Source: Ignavibacteriales bacterium
GTDB lineage: Bacteria; Bacteroidota; Ignavibacteria; UBA10030
Length of the DNA: 64,000 bases
Direction: 5' to 3'
Assembly: GCA_026390595.1 (NCBI GenBank)
Contig: JAPLFQ010000005.1
Span: 62,001-126,000, forward strand
Below the pieces are notes generated by a model that worked only from the letters and a program-made list of their open reading frames with translations, was not told the origin of the DNA and made no database searches. Both the position numbers and the translations under genes were made by a program. Within the stretch, counting starts at the first letter, position 1. Every line of letters begins with the position of its first letter. Positions 17,473 through 26,900 of this stretch are shown here, one piece after another.

Positions 17473-18282
17473 GTCGCTCCTCTGTTTCCGTGCCTCGTAG
17501 AGAAACACGGCACTTGCGCTGGCCACATTGAGCGAGTCCACACCCGGTCGCATGGGAACCGCCACCAGATCGTCACATGCTGCAAGCACCGCACCGCTGA
17601 TTCCTTCTCCTTCGCTGCCGAACACGATACAACAATCCCCGTCCAAGCGCGCCCGCGGCAGTGCGATCTGCTCTGCGTGTGGATGTGCTGCGATGACGCG
17701 CACGCCGCGGTGTGACTTCAAATCGTTCAACGAATCTACCAGACTCGTACGATGCACCACCGGCAGCGTGAAGACAGTTCCCATGGAATTGCGTACTGCA
17801 CGGCGAAGGTATGGACTGCTCGACGTTTCGCCAACGAGCAACGCGTCAACACCGAACGCCGCACAGTTTCTCACAAGAACGCCGAGATTCTCCGCGTTGG
17901 TGAGACCGTCAACTGCCACCAACAGGGCGGGACGCCGGATGTTTGCGAGGGTCTCCGTGAGCGACGACGGACGGGGAATGCGGGCGACAGCCATGATGCC
18001 CTGGTGAAGATTGAATCCGACGATGGCTTCCACAAGCGGCTTCTGCGCGACGAACACGCGCACATCACCGGAGCGTTGTTCGAGGATCGGCCGGTACGCT
18101 TCGAGCCATTCCGGTGTCAGCAGCACCGTGAGAATTTCAAGGGAGCTCGCGAAGAGCCTCCGTACAACCTTCTCCCCTTCGGCAACAAAGATGCCATTCC
18201 GCTGGTGATCAAGCGGACGACGGAGCGTGCGGTACGGATGAAGATCGGTTTCATCGAGCGAGTCGATTGGGATGATGGTCAT
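17446..18282 (-). CDS. SpoU/TrmH-family RNA 2'-O-methyltransferase
   Basis: This 278-residue enzyme should methylate a ribose in rRNA or tRNA using S-adenosylmethionine. The N-terminal substrate-binding domain holds HQRNGIFVAEGEKVVRRLF. The SPOUT knot domain holds the three motifs: DGLTNAENLGVLVRNCAAFG (motif 1, with NxGxxxR), CIVFGSEGEGI (motif 2) and VPMRPGVDSLNVASASAVFLYE (motif 3). The exact RNA site cannot be assigned from sequence. The ATG at 18282 is chosen; the frame also opens at a TTG at 18297. It is convergent with, and overlaps, the CDGSH gene. Confidence 0.9.
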   Translation of the reverse strand: MTIIPIDSLDETDLHPYRTLRRPLDHQRNGIFVAEGEKVVRRLFASSLEILTVLLTPEWLEAYRPILEQRSGDVRVFVAQKPLVEAIVGFNLHQGIMAVARIPRPSSLTETLANIRRPALLVAVDGLTNAENLGVLVRNCAAFGVDALLVGETSSSPYLRRAVRNSMGTVFTLPVVHRTSLVDSLNDLKSHRGVRVIAAHPHAEQIALPRARLDGDCCIVFGSEGEGISGAVLAACDDLVAVPMRPGVDSLNVASASAVFLYEARKQRSDLHFGDERR

Positions 18283-18396
18283 ACACGAATGATACAAGGA
18301 GAGTGATTGGAAATCAACCGTCGAATGTTCTTGTTCGGCACAGAAGAACGGCCTTCCGCCTTTGAAATCACCCTTGCTCGCTCACTGCAACCCGTG

Positions 18397-18425
18397 TTGA
18401 CATTCGGTAAAAAAGGCAGTACTAT
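18397..18425 (+). promoter_or_regulatory. Strong sigma-70-type promoter for the STAS gene
   Basis: TTGACA at 18397-18402 and TACTAT at 18420-18425 are separated by exactly 17 bases, close to the housekeeping consensus. A start near 18432 would give a leader of about 75 bases before the STAS ATG at 18508. The spacer is A-rich in its middle. Confidence 0.65.
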
Positions 18426-18507
18426 TTTTCTTCAGAGAGCCCGCTAGCGGTGAAATGAGTGCCGGTAGCTATGTGCTTTGGATAGAATTCCACATGGAGA
18501 ATCTTGT

Positions 18508-18846
18508 ATGACGATCAAAGAAAAGATGCACGGCGACGTTGCGGTTCTTACGTTCAAGGGCAACCTGATGGGTGAGCCGGATACCACAGAGGTTCGGGAA
18601 AAGATCTACAACCTGCTGCAGGAGGGATTCGGCAAGATCGTGCTCGATATGGGCCAGGTGAAGTGGGTGAACAGTTCCGGGCTCGGAACGTTGATCGCCG
18701 CCATGACCTCCGTGAAGACCAAGGGGGGGGAATTACGGCTCGCGCGCGTGACAGACAAGGTGGAAAGCCTGTTTGCCATTACACAGCTTGTCAAGGTCTT
18801 CAAGACCTACGAAACAGTCGATCGCGCTGTGTCGAGCTTCAAGTAA
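18508..18846 (+). CDS. STAS-domain anti-sigma factor antagonist
   Basis: This 112-residue single-domain protein fits SpoIIAA/RsbV-type anti-anti-sigma factors. The key loop reads VKWVNSSGLGTLIAAMTSV, with the Ser that a kinase anti-sigma factor phosphorylates, followed by the conserved GLG. GDVAVLTFKGNLMGEPD forms the first strands. Unphosphorylated protein would bind the anti-sigma kinase and free a sigma factor. No RsbW-like kinase, PP2C phosphatase or sigma gene is adjacent, so the partners lie elsewhere. The ATG at 18508 follows GGAGAATCTT. It has its own strong promoter and a downstream hairpin, so it is probably monocistronic. Confidence 0.88.
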   Translation: MTIKEKMHGDVAVLTFKGNLMGEPDTTEVREKIYNLLQEGFGKIVLDMGQVKWVNSSGLGTLIAAMTSVKTKGGELRLARVTDKVESLFAITQLVKVFKTYETVDRAVSSFK

Positions 18847-18914
18847 TCGTTTTTTCTCGCCGCCGAATCTTCCAGCAACACTGCGTGGCAGACTCAATCC
18901 TGCAGACAATCACA

Positions 18915-18945
18915 CAGACATCGCCGGCATCCCCGGCGATGTCTG
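18915..18945 (+). terminator. Stem-loop after the STAS gene
   Basis: A perfect 13-bp stem, CAGACATCGCCGG at 18915-18927 pairing with 18933-18945, encloses a five-base loop. It is followed by CATTTC rather than a clear T tract. It lies 69 bases after the STAS stop, before the CHASE2-like operon, and probably ends the STAS transcript or protects its 3' end. Confidence 0.55.
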
Positions 18946-19099
18946 CATTTCAAATCAAGATTGTTCGGTCAATCCCTGCATTCAACCTGCACTGGGGTGT
19001 TCTGTCGTTGAGGAATGCCTTGTGTGATCAGCGCGTCAGAAACAGACGTCGACGCATTCATAACCAAAGCGAAACAATGACTACGAGAGAATTCGAGAC

Positions 19100-20383
19100 A
19101 TGAAGACACCCCTTGTGCTCCGTTATGTCATCTGGAGTATGCTCATTTTTGCAGTTTCGATGGGGCTCTTGAGTTTTCGCGCTCTCCGCTCGCTGGAATT
19201 ACGATCGACCGATTTTACCTTCAGCAGGCGCTACTACCTTGATGCGGATGAGAAGACAGGCAAGGACGTCGATGCGCCTGTCATGTCTGTTCCATTCTAT
19301 GAGCAGATTCCGCATGAGCTTTTCCTCGAGTTGGCTCACGATGTTACGCATCGTTTAAGAGAGGCGGGGGCAAAGGTCGTCATCGTCCCCCTCCCCGCAA
19401 ACATTCGCCCCACCGGTCGGAACCTGAATTCCATCCGCAGGCTCATCCGAGACAGCATCGTAATCTTTGGAGTATCGACGAGACCGTCGCCTTATTTCGG
19501 CTTCGATCCCACACCCGAAGACAAGCAGTACTGGTGGGTGCAGCACCCGCTGTATCATCGTGTGGAAATGCACTGGGGCGCGATGACCGAATACACGAAG
19601 GATTTCAGCCGGCTGTCGCGATTCGTGCCGACCGGAATCCGCGATGAGACCACAGGAGAGCCGGTACCGGAAGTCATCGTGCTCGCGTTGAAGCGTTTTT
19701 TTGACATCCCCGACAATGCGGAGCTTCCTGTTTCGCCTTCCCGTCTCCATATCGGGACGTACGCGTTCCCGATCGAACGTGATGGGCTTACCTACACCCG
19801 CTTTCGATTGCCAAAGCGGCGAACGGTTGAAATGTACGCTTCGCTCAATCCGACGTCGGATTCACTCATGTACTGGCCGGCGTTCGCAAACCGGGCGAAC
19901 GACACAGCCGCGGTACGTTCCGCATGGAAGGCGCACGAAGGAAAAATTGTTATCATCGATTGGAACGGCTCCGGCGCGTATCGATTTCCAACCCACGGGT
20001 TGGCGTATTCCAGTATCGTGAACTCGTTCTTTGATCGCTCGTTCGTGAAGGTGCACAACGAGTGGAATGTACTGTTGATCACGACGCTGGTTATCCTGCT
20101 TTCCGTTGTCAGTTACGTTCTGCGCAACGGGTTCATGGTATTTCTTTCCCTCGCTCTCAGCGTCTCTGCCGCAGCCACCAGCGCCTGGTTGTTCAACTCC
20201 CATGATGTGCTCTTCGAACCCATTTACATCATCGTCCCCATCCTGCTGTGCGGATTTGTTCTACCAATAGCCAAGCTCGCGGGAGAAAGACGTATTGCAG
20301 AGGAACGAGCAAAGAGTCTCCAAGAAGAAAATCGCCGGCTCCTTGAGCTCCAACGATCCACTCCTCCCGGCACACACTTCTAG
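19100..20383 (+). CDS. CHASE2-like membrane sensor without an output domain
   Basis: This 427-residue protein has one N-terminal membrane helix (about 10-26), a large extracytoplasmic region (about 30-310) and about three C-terminal helices (about 318-395) followed by a charged helix, ERRIAEERAKSLQEENRRLL. That layout is the CHASE2 arrangement, where an external domain is followed by three helices and then a cytoplasmic kinase or cyclase. AGAKVVIVPLPANIRP, GKIVIIDWNGSGAY and THGLAYSSIVNSFFD are CHASE2-like. The protein stops 15-20 residues into the coiled coil, so no catalytic output is present. It leads a compact operon with a membrane protein (17-base gap) and an alpha/beta hydrolase. The CHASE2 assignment is by pattern, not by search. 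Confidence 0.6.
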   Translation: MKTPLVLRYVIWSMLIFAVSMGLLSFRALRSLELRSTDFTFSRRYYLDADEKTGKDVDAPVMSVPFYEQIPHELFLELAHDVTHRLREAGAKVVIVPLPANIRPTGRNLNSIRRLIRDSIVIFGVSTRPSPYFGFDPTPEDKQYWWVQHPLYHRVEMHWGAMTEYTKDFSRLSRFVPTGIRDETTGEPVPEVIVLALKRFFDIPDNAELPVSPSRLHIGTYAFPIERDGLTYTRFRLPKRRTVEMYASLNPTSDSLMYWPAFANRANDTAAVRSAWKAHEGKIVIIDWNGSGAYRFPTHGLAYSSIVNSFFDRSFVKVHNEWNVLLITTLVILLSVVSYVLRNGFMVFLSLALSVSAAATSAWLFNSHDVLFEPIYIIVPILLCGFVLPIAKLAGERRIAEERAKSLQEENRRLLELQRSTPPGTHF

Positions 20384-20400
20384 TCAATGACGGGTTGCCA

Positions 20401-21399
20401 ATGAGCATCGTTTTCATTCCGCTTTTCATACTCTCAGGTTCGTTCCTTCTCTTGCGGAAGATGTTCTTGAAGCCGGTAGAACAGCAGCCGTCACGGCTTT
20501 CGCTTTTTGTGATCGGCGTTGTGACTTGGGTTTTCATTCTCTCGTCGGCTGTCTGGGTGTTGCTTCCGCTCTACCTGATCTACACATTGCTCGCCATGAA
20601 GAGTCTTGGTGCGCTGTTCCCGCTCATGTTTCTATTCATGGCAACGGGATTCATTTTCGTAACAAAGGAAACACTCGACAGCGCAACCGTTCTGCACTTC
20701 CTTCGCGAGTCCGCTTTCTTTCGACCCGTCAGACGCCACAGCATTCATATCCAGGAAGAGTTGGACAAGAAGCAGATCCGGGATGTCCACCGCGAGACCT
20801 CGGATAAACCGTTCCCGACAGCCGGGAAGCAGAAGCGTCTTCTGACGGAGAAGGAGATCCATCAGCACAGACAAGAAATGATTGCAGCCAGCGAGCGCCC
20901 GACACGCTCCCGCCGATATGACGAAGAGGTTGCATCCCTCAAATCCGGCGCAGCCACAAGCATCGCTGATGCCTGGAAAGTCTATACATTCGACCACAAG
21001 TCGCACGATTATTACCCCGAAATATCTTTGATGCTGATCGATCCCAACACCAGGGCTCTGCAATTCAACCTCAATATTCCGCAGGCGACGGAAAAGGCTC
21101 TCCAAGATCCAATATTTGTGTATCAACTGAAACAGGAGTTGTATCATCTTCTCTCCGTCCTCCATACAGATCCCTGGCTGGCATGGTATTCGGAGTTCTT
21201 CGACCGCATACACACCGTTTGCTTTGGTATCGAAGCCGATAGTTTCGGTCACACGCAATTGTACCCGTTCATGGAAATCGACATTGCCTCTTCGGAGCTG
21301 CATCAGCGCGAGGGGAAATTCTTCAATGCGGCGGATCTCCACAAAATCTGCACGCTGACATTCAACAACGGGAAACCTCTTTCGGGTGAATCCTTATGA
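20401..21399 (+). CDS. Membrane protein with cytoplasmic domain, unknown function
   Basis: This 332-residue protein has three hydrophobic segments in the first 100 residues (about 2-18, 37-58, 62-92), then a hydrophilic region of about 230 residues. Residues about 115-185 are rich in Lys, Arg, Glu and His and probably disordered. The rest (WKVYTFDHKSHDYYPEISLM onward) looks like a folded alpha/beta domain. The ATG at 20401 is chosen; an in-frame TTG lies two codons upstream. Its stop overlaps the next start (ATGA at 21396-21399), implying translational coupling with the hydrolase and hence a shared job with the CHASE2-like receptor. I recognise no family. Confidence 0.65.
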   Translation: MSIVFIPLFILSGSFLLLRKMFLKPVEQQPSRLSLFVIGVVTWVFILSSAVWVLLPLYLIYTLLAMKSLGALFPLMFLFMATGFIFVTKETLDSATVLHFLRESAFFRPVRRHSIHIQEELDKKQIRDVHRETSDKPFPTAGKQKRLLTEKEIHQHRQEMIAASERPTRSRRYDEEVASLKSGAATSIADAWKVYTFDHKSHDYYPEISLMLIDPNTRALQFNLNIPQATEKALQDPIFVYQLKQELYHLLSVLHTDPWLAWYSEFFDRIHTVCFGIEADSFGHTQLYPFMEIDIASSELHQREGKFFNAADLHKICTLTFNNGKPLSGESL

Positions 21400-22283
21400 A
21401 TCGATTCGCGCTTGGCGTACTCCTCCTCTCAGCCTTCATGACAGCTCTTGCTCAGGAAACCCATCAACAGTATCCCGAATATGGGGAGCTTCTCTTCATA
21501 CGCCTTTCGTCTGCCCCGTTTCCGCATCCCCGGCGCGCCTCGGGGCACGTGTACGGAAATCAACAATTCCCGGCGGAGAAACACTATAGCGACAGCAGCG
21601 TCGCCATTTTTATTCCGAACGGATTCCGTCAGACGGATGCCGTTGATATCATCGTGCATCTCCACGGGTGGTGGAACAATATCGATACTGTGCTGAAACG
21701 CTACAAGCTGCCGCAGCAAGTTTTCGAAAGCGGAAAGAACGCTATCCTTGTCGTGCCCGAAGGTCCGCGCAACGCACCTGATTCTTTCGGGGGAAAATTC
21801 GAAGACCCAGGAGGATTCAAGAGATTCGTAGACGATGTTGGCGCGTTTCTTGTTCAAAAAGGGAAAATCAAGACCACCGCGCTCGGAAAAGTCATTCTTA
21901 CCGGCCACAGCGGAGCATACCACGGGATTTCGTTCACGCTCCTAAGGGGTGGAATACCGGAGAAGATCAGCGAGGTCTATCTATTCGATGCGCTCTATGG
22001 TCAAACAGAAAAGTACGCGTACTGGATCGATCACTTCAAAGGAAAGATGGTCGCTGTGTATACGGACTCCGGTGGAACGAAAGACGAAACGGAAAGTCTA
22101 ATGGAAGATCTCCGGGGTTGGGGCATCCCATACTGCGCAAAGGATGAAGCAGCGCTTCTCCGTGTCGATCTTCTGAACAACCAGCTGGTGTTCATTCACT
22201 CCGCTCTTGAACATGACATGGTTTTACATGGCCGGATGCAATTCCGCGAGTACTTGAAAGCAAGCGGCCTCGGAAATCGTTGA
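21396..22283 (+). CDS. Secreted alpha/beta-hydrolase-like protein
   Basis: This 295-residue protein has a signal peptide (MNRFALGVLLLSAFMTALAQ) and an alpha/beta-hydrolase pattern: VDIIVHLHGWWNNID supplies the HG oxyanion region, ILVVPEGPRNAPDSFGG follows, and VILTGHSGAYHGISF gives a GxSxG nucleophile elbow with Ser. VYLFDALYGQ may supply the acid and HSALEHDMVLHGR a late His. Substrate is unknown; esterase or peptidoglycan-related roles are both possible. The ATG overlaps the stop of the upstream membrane-protein gene, and the gene ends the operon. Confidence 0.72.
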   Translation: MNRFALGVLLLSAFMTALAQETHQQYPEYGELLFIRLSSAPFPHPRRASGHVYGNQQFPAEKHYSDSSVAIFIPNGFRQTDAVDIIVHLHGWWNNIDTVLKRYKLPQQVFESGKNAILVVPEGPRNAPDSFGGKFEDPGGFKRFVDDVGAFLVQKGKIKTTALGKVILTGHSGAYHGISFTLLRGGIPEKISEVYLFDALYGQTEKYAYWIDHFKGKMVAVYTDSGGTKDETESLMEDLRGWGIPYCAKDEAALLRVDLLNNQLVFIHSALEHDMVLHGRMQFREYLKASGLGNR

Positions 22284-22359
22284 GGGGTGGAACCGGACAG
22301 TCTCGCGTAAAGGCGGAAAGTCACCAACACCCTATTTTCATTGCCGCCCGTCCAACTGG

Positions 22360-22388
22360 TTGACATTCAATGCCCTCTGTTGTACGTT
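22360..22388 (+). promoter_or_regulatory. Sigma-70-like promoter for the TonB/PpiC lipoprotein
   Basis: TTGACA at 22360-22365 and TACGTT at 22383-22388 are 17 bases apart. The position fits a start near 22395 and a leader of about 50 bases before ATG 22445. The -10 element is weaker than the one at 18420. Confidence 0.5.
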
Positions 22389-22444
22389 TGTGTGTGGGGA
22401 TTCCGAACGCTGTAAGGTTTTCCCCCCGCAGAGAGGTGGACATC

Positions 22445-23062
22445 ATGAGGTTTATCCTATTCGCGGCTTTGCTCCTATGCGGCTGCGCCACTTTTGAACT
22501 GCCCGATCCAAGTTACTCGCTTCCCGAAGTAATACACCAGTCTTCTCTTCCCCCCTGGCCATTCCATACTGATCACGCCTCGATCAACCTGGTATTCCGG
22601 GTATATATCGCTCTTGATGGGACCGTAGGAAGAGCGCAAATCGAGACTCCCAGCGGGAGCAGAGCATGGGATTCTCTCGCTCTGGCTGAGGTGCGCAGAT
22701 GGAAGTATTCCCCTGCATTGATGAATGGTCGTCCGACGGCACTCTGGCTCCGGCAGCTGATCACGATGCATTTCGACAATCCTCTCTATATGAAGATCGC
22801 CGAATTGGCCTGCTCCGAAGAGACGGCCGCCGATTCAGTGTACGCCATGCTGGTTGCCGGTGCCTCGTTCGATTCCCTCGCGCGCCAGCATTCGGTTTCC
22901 GATTCGCGCACACGCGGAGGCGTTCTCGGTGAAATCGATCTTCACACACTGCCATTGCATATCTCGCGCCAGGTTGCTGCGCTTCATCCCGGGGAATATA
23001 CTAAACCCTTGAAGCGTGGGCGGCAGTTTGTGATCTTCAGACGGGTCGGCAACGGCGCGTAG
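22445..23062 (+). CDS. Lipoprotein fusing a TonB C-terminal domain to a PpiC-type isomerase domain
   Basis: This 205-residue protein starts with a lipoprotein signal (MRFILFAALLLCGCATFE, Cys near residue 12-14). Residues about 40-110 fit the TonB/TonB-like C-terminal domain: INLVFRVYIALDGTVGRAQIETPSGSRAWDSLALAEVRRWKY then SPALMNGRP. Residues about 118-203 fit a parvulin/PpiC domain: a helix ADSVYAMLVAGASFDSLARQ, HSVSDSRTRGGVLGEIDLHTLP, then GEYTKPLKRGRQFVIFRR. TonB-like strands bind outer-membrane partners and PpiC domains fold or bind nascent outer-membrane proteins, so a role in the periplasmic handling of envelope proteins is plausible. An upstream in-frame ATG at 22370 would precede the signal and is rejected. 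Confidence 0.68.
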   Translation: MRFILFAALLLCGCATFELPDPSYSLPEVIHQSSLPPWPFHTDHASINLVFRVYIALDGTVGRAQIETPSGSRAWDSLALAEVRRWKYSPALMNGRPTALWLRQLITMHFDNPLYMKIAELACSEETAADSVYAMLVAGASFDSLARQHSVSDSRTRGGVLGEIDLHTLPLHISRQVAALHPGEYTKPLKRGRQFVIFRRVGNGA

Positions 23063-23102
23063 CGCCTGCATAACAAGCAAGAACTGCAGAGACCGGTTCC
23101 GT

Positions 23103-23125
23103 TGGGCGAAGCGACGCTTCGCCCA
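23103..23125 (+). terminator. Stem-loop between TonB/PpiC gene and msrA
   Basis: TGGGCGAAGC at 23103-23112 pairs perfectly with 23116-23125 around a GAC loop. It lies 41 bases after the lipoprotein stop. No T tract follows, so factor-independent termination is uncertain. Confidence 0.4.
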
Positions 23126-23225
23126 GGGAGCCGTGCCTCAGATCCAGCCGCTCCACAGCCATCCATGGTTATCTTGCAACTTTTTCCCCCATTAGATTGT
23201 TAAAGGAGAAGTCAGAGGAGTTCGC

Positions 23226-23798
23226 ATGAAAATCTTCATACCACTTTTTATCTGTTTCTCCGCATTTGCCCAACAGGGAGGAAAGGCAGTTCATATGGAA
23301 AAGGCTACATTCGGGGCCGGCTGTTTCTGGTGTGTCGAGGCGGTCTTTGAACGGTCGAACGGGGTTCAATCGGTCGTCGCCGGGTACGCCGGCGGAGCGA
23401 AAGCAAACCCGACGTACGAAGAAGTTTGTACGGGCACAACGGGGCACGCCGAAGTCGCCCAGATTACGTACGACCCTGCCAGGATCAGCTACGAAAAACT
23501 GCTGGAGGTGCTCTGGGAAGCTCATGACCCCACGACCTTGAACCGCCAGGGAGCTGATGCCGGAACGCAGTACCGATCCGTCATTTTCTATCACGACGAA
23601 AAACAGAAAGCAGCCGCCGAAAAGTCGAAGGCGGCAGCCCAGAAGAACTTTGATTCCCCGATTGTCACAGAGATCCAGCCGTTGAAAGAATTTTATCCGG
23701 CCGAAAACTATCACCAGGACTATTACAAGAACCACGCGAACGCGCCCTATTGCGTCTTCGTGATCAAACCAAAACTGAAAAAGCTGAAACTTGAATGA
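23226..23798 (+). CDS. msrA: Peptide methionine-(S)-S-oxide reductase MsrA, exported
   Basis: This 190-residue enzyme reduces the S-epimer of methionine sulfoxide in proteins. The active site reads FGAGCFWCVEAVF, with the nucleophilic Cys in GCFW. GYAGGAKANPTYEEVCTGTTGHAE and YRSVIFYHDE are the other MsrA signatures, followed by KEFYPAENYHQDYY. An N-terminal hydrophobic stretch (MKIFIPLFICFSAFAQQ) looks like a signal peptide, so this copy probably repairs periplasmic or outer-membrane proteins. The cytosolic-looking ATG at about residue 24 (MEKATFG) would give the normal cytoplasmic form. The ribosome site AGAGGAG before 23226 supports the long form. A TATCTTG element lies about 50 bases upstream. 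Confidence 0.92.
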   Translation: MKIFIPLFICFSAFAQQGGKAVHMEKATFGAGCFWCVEAVFERSNGVQSVVAGYAGGAKANPTYEEVCTGTTGHAEVAQITYDPARISYEKLLEVLWEAHDPTTLNRQGADAGTQYRSVIFYHDEKQKAAAEKSKAAAQKNFDSPIVTEIQPLKEFYPAENYHQDYYKNHANAPYCVFVIKPKLKKLKLE

Positions 23799-23816
23799 GC
23801 GCCACGGCGCTCATTC
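23793..23816 (+). terminator. Stem-loop spanning the msrA stop codon
   Basis: GAATGAGCGCC at 23793-23803 pairs perfectly with 23806-23816, and the msrA stop lies inside the left arm. The two-base centre means that the real loop takes a few paired bases. A pyrimidine-rich stretch, GTTCCCTCCTCG, follows. Confidence 0.5.
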
Positions 23817-23949
23817 GTTCCCTCCTCGTCTGTATTTCTCTCGAACACTAGAACGCATCTCCATAACGGTCAGGCCAAGTCGAACTTGTGAATTGAACGT
23901 TCTTGACTTGGCTGGCATCGGATGAAATTCTCATGTTGTCGACCTGTTT

Positions 23950-26900
23950 TTGAGATGGCTTCTAAAGAATATTTCCTACATTGTCCCCGTGGCGCAATCC
24001 TCTCCTATTCTTACCATTCTCGAAAAAGACCGTCAGTTCGTCCTCGAACTGCCGAAGTACACCGTTGTCTCTGCGTCTGCAGGAGCGGGGAAAACCCGGG
24101 CACTCAAACAGCGCGTGGTCCAACTGCTCCTGGCACAAACGATACCGAACAACAGCCTGAAGAACATCCTCGCAATCACGTTCACCAACAACGCTGCCCG
24201 CGAGATGAAGCAGCGCGTCCTGGATGGCTTGAAATCGGCCTCCCTCGGAATGCCGGAAACACTGGAAGAGTTTCAGCACCTCCTCTCGCTGACGCCATCT
24301 GAAATACAGCTCAGGGCCGGTACACTCGTCGAAGAGATTCTGGACAACTACTCGGATTTTCAGATCCGCACCATTGACAGCTTCCTTGCCCGTGTCTTCA
24401 AGGCTTCTGCCCTCGAACTCGGCCTTTCTCCCGACCTTGAGATCGCTCTCGACAGTGACGCAATCCTGGATGAAGCGTTCACACTTTTTGCCCGGGAGCT
24501 GCACGCAGGGACATCTTCTGCCCGTCTTTTCGATCAATTAATTCAGTTGTTTCTCGAAAGCCGGGGCGGCGACGACAGGTTCTTCTGGAATCCATACCCG
24601 GAACTGGCCGATAAGGTGAAGGATCTCTACAAGAGGATCATCCTTACATCAAAACAATTGCGGCTGGAAGATCACTCCAATGAAATCCGGGAACTTGGCG
24701 GGCAACTTCCGAAGAAGGTGCTGGAACTTGACAGGCTTCTCAGTCACCCGAACATTGCGAAGGCAAAGCGATTTGAGGATTATGTCGGGTATGCACAAGC
24801 GGATGATGTGGACCGCCTGATCGGCTACAAGTTCCCCTCATCACCGATGAAGAAGACAGAGAGCGATCCGAAGCAATTCCAGCGTTCACTCCTCGAATGC
24901 CAGCCGCTCTGCGATGAAATCGCCGCGTTGCGGTCACACATGATTCTTCTGAAAGCACGCCAGCACTATCAACCGTACGCAGAAGCGCACGCCCTTCTGG
25001 CACAATCCATCGAAGCCGTCAAGCGCGAACGGGGACAAGTGGACATTGGCGACGCGGTCAAACGCCTTGCCGAGTATCTGAAGCCGGGTATCGTCACAGA
25101 GGTCTATTATAGTCTCGGAGAGACCCTTTGTCACTACCTGATCGACGAATTCCAGGACACAAATCCAATTCAGTGGGAAACTCTCGAACCCCTGGTCGGC
25201 AATGCGCTCGCGACAACGGGCAGCCTGTTCGTCGTGGGCGACACGAAGCAATCGATCTACGGATTCCGGGGAGCCGATTGGCGTATCATGCGACGCCTGC
25301 AGTCGGAAGACGTCTTCCCTTCTGCGACGAAGGACCTCAAGTCTCTCGACACCAACTATCGCAGCTTCGAGAAGATTCTCCGTTTCAATCGCGACGTGTT
25401 CAAGACAATCGTCCCTCAGAAGGTTGATGCAGACGCCGCACGTGCAAGCGGGCTTGCCACAGACGAGCAGCATGTCCGTGATTCTTTTGTCGGTAAAGGA
25501 TACGTCGAAGTCATTTCAGTCCCTGTTGATGCTGTCGATGGTCAATCCGGTCAAGTCCCCCAGAAGGAGAAAATGCTCGATATCGTGGCTGATTGCCTCT
25601 CCCGCGGCTACCGGCGATCTGATATCACGATTCTCTCGCCTCGCAATGGTGACATCATCGAGATCAGCGGGTGGCTCAATGAACGGGGCATTTCATTTAT
25701 CTCACACAGCAGTCTGGATGTCCGCAGCCGCGCAGTGACGGGGGAATTCCTGGCGCTGCTTCGCTTCCTCGATTCGCCGATTGACGATCTATCCTTTGCC
25801 ACATTCCTGCTCGGGAATGTGTTCGGCGGACTCCTGCAGCGCGACAACAAAACAATATCCAGGCAGAACCTTCTCGACCTCCTCTTTGAACACCGTCTGG
25901 CTCATCGCCGTGAGCATCCTCTCTACATCACCTTTCGCCAGACACACCCGGATGTATGGCGGATGTACTTTGAGAACCTCTTTAACGTTGTCGGCTATTT
26001 GCCAGTCTACGATCTGATCTCTGAGGTATTCAACACATTCAACATCTTCGGGCTGCTGCGTCAGGAGGAAGCGACGCTGGCAAAGATACTCGAAGTTGTA
26101 AAGGATTTCGAAGAGCAGGGTGAAAACAGCCTCAAGGGGTTTCTCCAATTTGCGGTGGACTCTTCGGAAGATGCTGATTGGAACATCGATATTCCGACTG
26201 ATGTCGACGCCGTGAGGGTCATGACGATTCATAAGGCGAAGGGATTGGAATCGAGGGTTGTCATTGTGCTTCTCTATGATTCCACGCCCCGCCGCGACAG
26301 TCTCTACTTCGAGGAGGCAGGAGACGAGGTGCGGCTGGTTCGTCTCGCGAAAGATGTCGCAGAAGAGGTAGAGGAGTTGTCCGGCCTGTACCGGGAAAAA
26401 ACGCTGAGGCAGACGGTCGACGATTTGAACAAGCTATACGTTGCGTTCACGCGAGCCGAAGAGGAAATGTACGTCATCAGTGTACAGGCGAAGCGTTCAA
26501 AGACCCCTTCCGAATATCTGCCTGAGAGCGGTTACGGCCCGGAGCCGAAACCTGCCGCTCACCGCGTGGCGCCGGAACCCGAGACCAGCGTTGAACTCTC
26601 TCACGATCTGCCCCGAACGGCACTGCTGCAGGTGGAGTACGCTGGAATTGCTGTCACCGAGGCCAGACGAGGGGAGTTTGTCCACGCAGTTCTGGAGGCC
26701 ATCGGGTATGCGGGAGATGATCTCGGGCCTCGTCTTGACAGAGCAATCGAGCGTGCGCTGGTGCGCGTTCCTTACGAGACCGACCCGCTGCAGCTGCGGG
26801 ATCTCCTGTTGAACGTCATCGCGCTGAACGAGCTGAGTCCGTACTTCCTGAAGAGCGAGGGGCGGACCATCCTGAACGAGCAGGAATTCGCGGGACCAGA

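Noticed and set aside
19077-19103. Tiny frame ATG 19077 to TGA 19103 overlapping the CHASE2-like start
   Set aside because: Eight codons with no ribosome site; it is likely coincidental to the ATGA overlap.
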